Shown here: positions 63,597 through 64,000 of the stretch, piece after piece | Layout of the letters: each line of letters begins with the position of its first letter | Numbering within the stretch: position 1 is the stretch's first letter | Assembly: GCA_963575745.1 (NCBI GenBank) | Contig: CAUYUJ010019625.1 | Span: 7,501-71,500 of the forward strand | DNA length: 64,000 nucleotides | DNA from: Prorocentrum cordatum | Lineage: Eukaryota; Sar; Dinophyceae; Prorocentrales; Prorocentraceae | Reading direction: 5' to 3' | Program-made: the position numbers and the translations under genes | Notes under the pieces: model-generated | The model's database searches: none | What the model saw: only the letters and a program-made list of their open reading frames with translations | What the model was told of the DNA's origin: nothing

Positions 63597-63639
<43 letters not shown>

Positions 63640-64000
63640 GTCATCATTATCATCATCATCATCATCAGCAGCATCATCATCATCAGCATCAGCATCAGCA
63701 TCAGCATCAGCATCAGCATCAGCATCATCATCATCGGCATCATCATCATCATCATCATCATTATCATCATCATCCTCATCATCATCATCATCATCATCGT
63801 AATGATCATCATCATCATCAGCATCATCGTCATCATCATCAGCACCATTATCATCATCAGCATCATTATCATCGCCGGCGTCATCGTCATCATCATCATC
63901 ATCCTCATCATCATCATCATCAGCAGCAGCATCGTCATCGTCATCAGCATCATCGTCATCATCATCATCATCATCATCAGCATCATCATCATCGTCAGCA
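63346..64000. repeat. (ATC)n compound microsatellite to the window end
   Basis: ATC triplets with (CTCATC)n near 63497-63540 and (AGCATC)n near 63680-63726. Continues past the window edge. Confidence 0.95.

Overview
The window looks like nuclear DNA of a dinoflagellate (Dinophyceae); the genus cannot be fixed from sequence alone. The reasons are very GC- and CpG-rich DNA that is mostly dispersed repeat and microsatellite, non-LTR retrotransposons with an APE endonuclease, reverse transcriptase and RNase H, isolated GC3-rich exons with GT or GC donors, and many short terminal-inverted-repeat (TIR) elements, some ending exactly at splice junctions. Nothing bacterial, organellar, rRNA-, tRNA- or CRISPR-like was seen.

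Layout. 0-8 kb: CpG/TpG-alternating DNA, a ~1.2-kb repeat (family H) in tandem, a 90-bp minisatellite splitting a ~0.95-kb dispersed repeat (family L), then a 64-78-bp minisatellite. 8-19 kb: microsatellites, including ~1 kb of (TAC)n, and a dense set of TIR elements (families A, B, D, F, K, M). 19-23 kb: ~43-bp and ~41-bp minisatellites and AT-rich DNA. 23-33 kb: (GAT)n, (GGA)n, (CTC)n, (AGT)n and 11-bp/~95-bp minisatellites. 33.5-34.7 kb: 3' end of a broken LINE. 35-43 kb: second family-L copy, inverted family-H copy, one exon of a UAA/SLC35-type nucleotide-sugar transporter, and a long (CTC)n-(ATC)n block. 44-51 kb: an orphan exon on + and a damaged ~6-kb LINE on -. 52-53.5 kb: several exons of one minus-strand host gene separated by TIR elements whose ends lie at or near the splice sites. 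55.5-62.2 kb: a nearly intact LINE on -, ORF1 and ORF2 in one frame separated by a single TGA. 62.3-64 kb: low-complexity DNA and (CTC)n/(ATC)n.

How it fits together. Two element classes explain most of the recognisable content. LINEs supply the long reading frames; the two with a visible 3' end stop 26-45 nt before a (CCT)n-type tract, so they may seed part of the microsatellite load. Small TIR elements with 5-, 8- or 9-bp target duplications fill the spaces, and several carry splice-like termini, as expected of introners, the intron-generating transposons known in dinoflagellates. Host coding DNA is limited to short exons; those proteins cannot be named except the transporter exon. Most other long frames are by-products of GC-rich or trinucleotide DNA.
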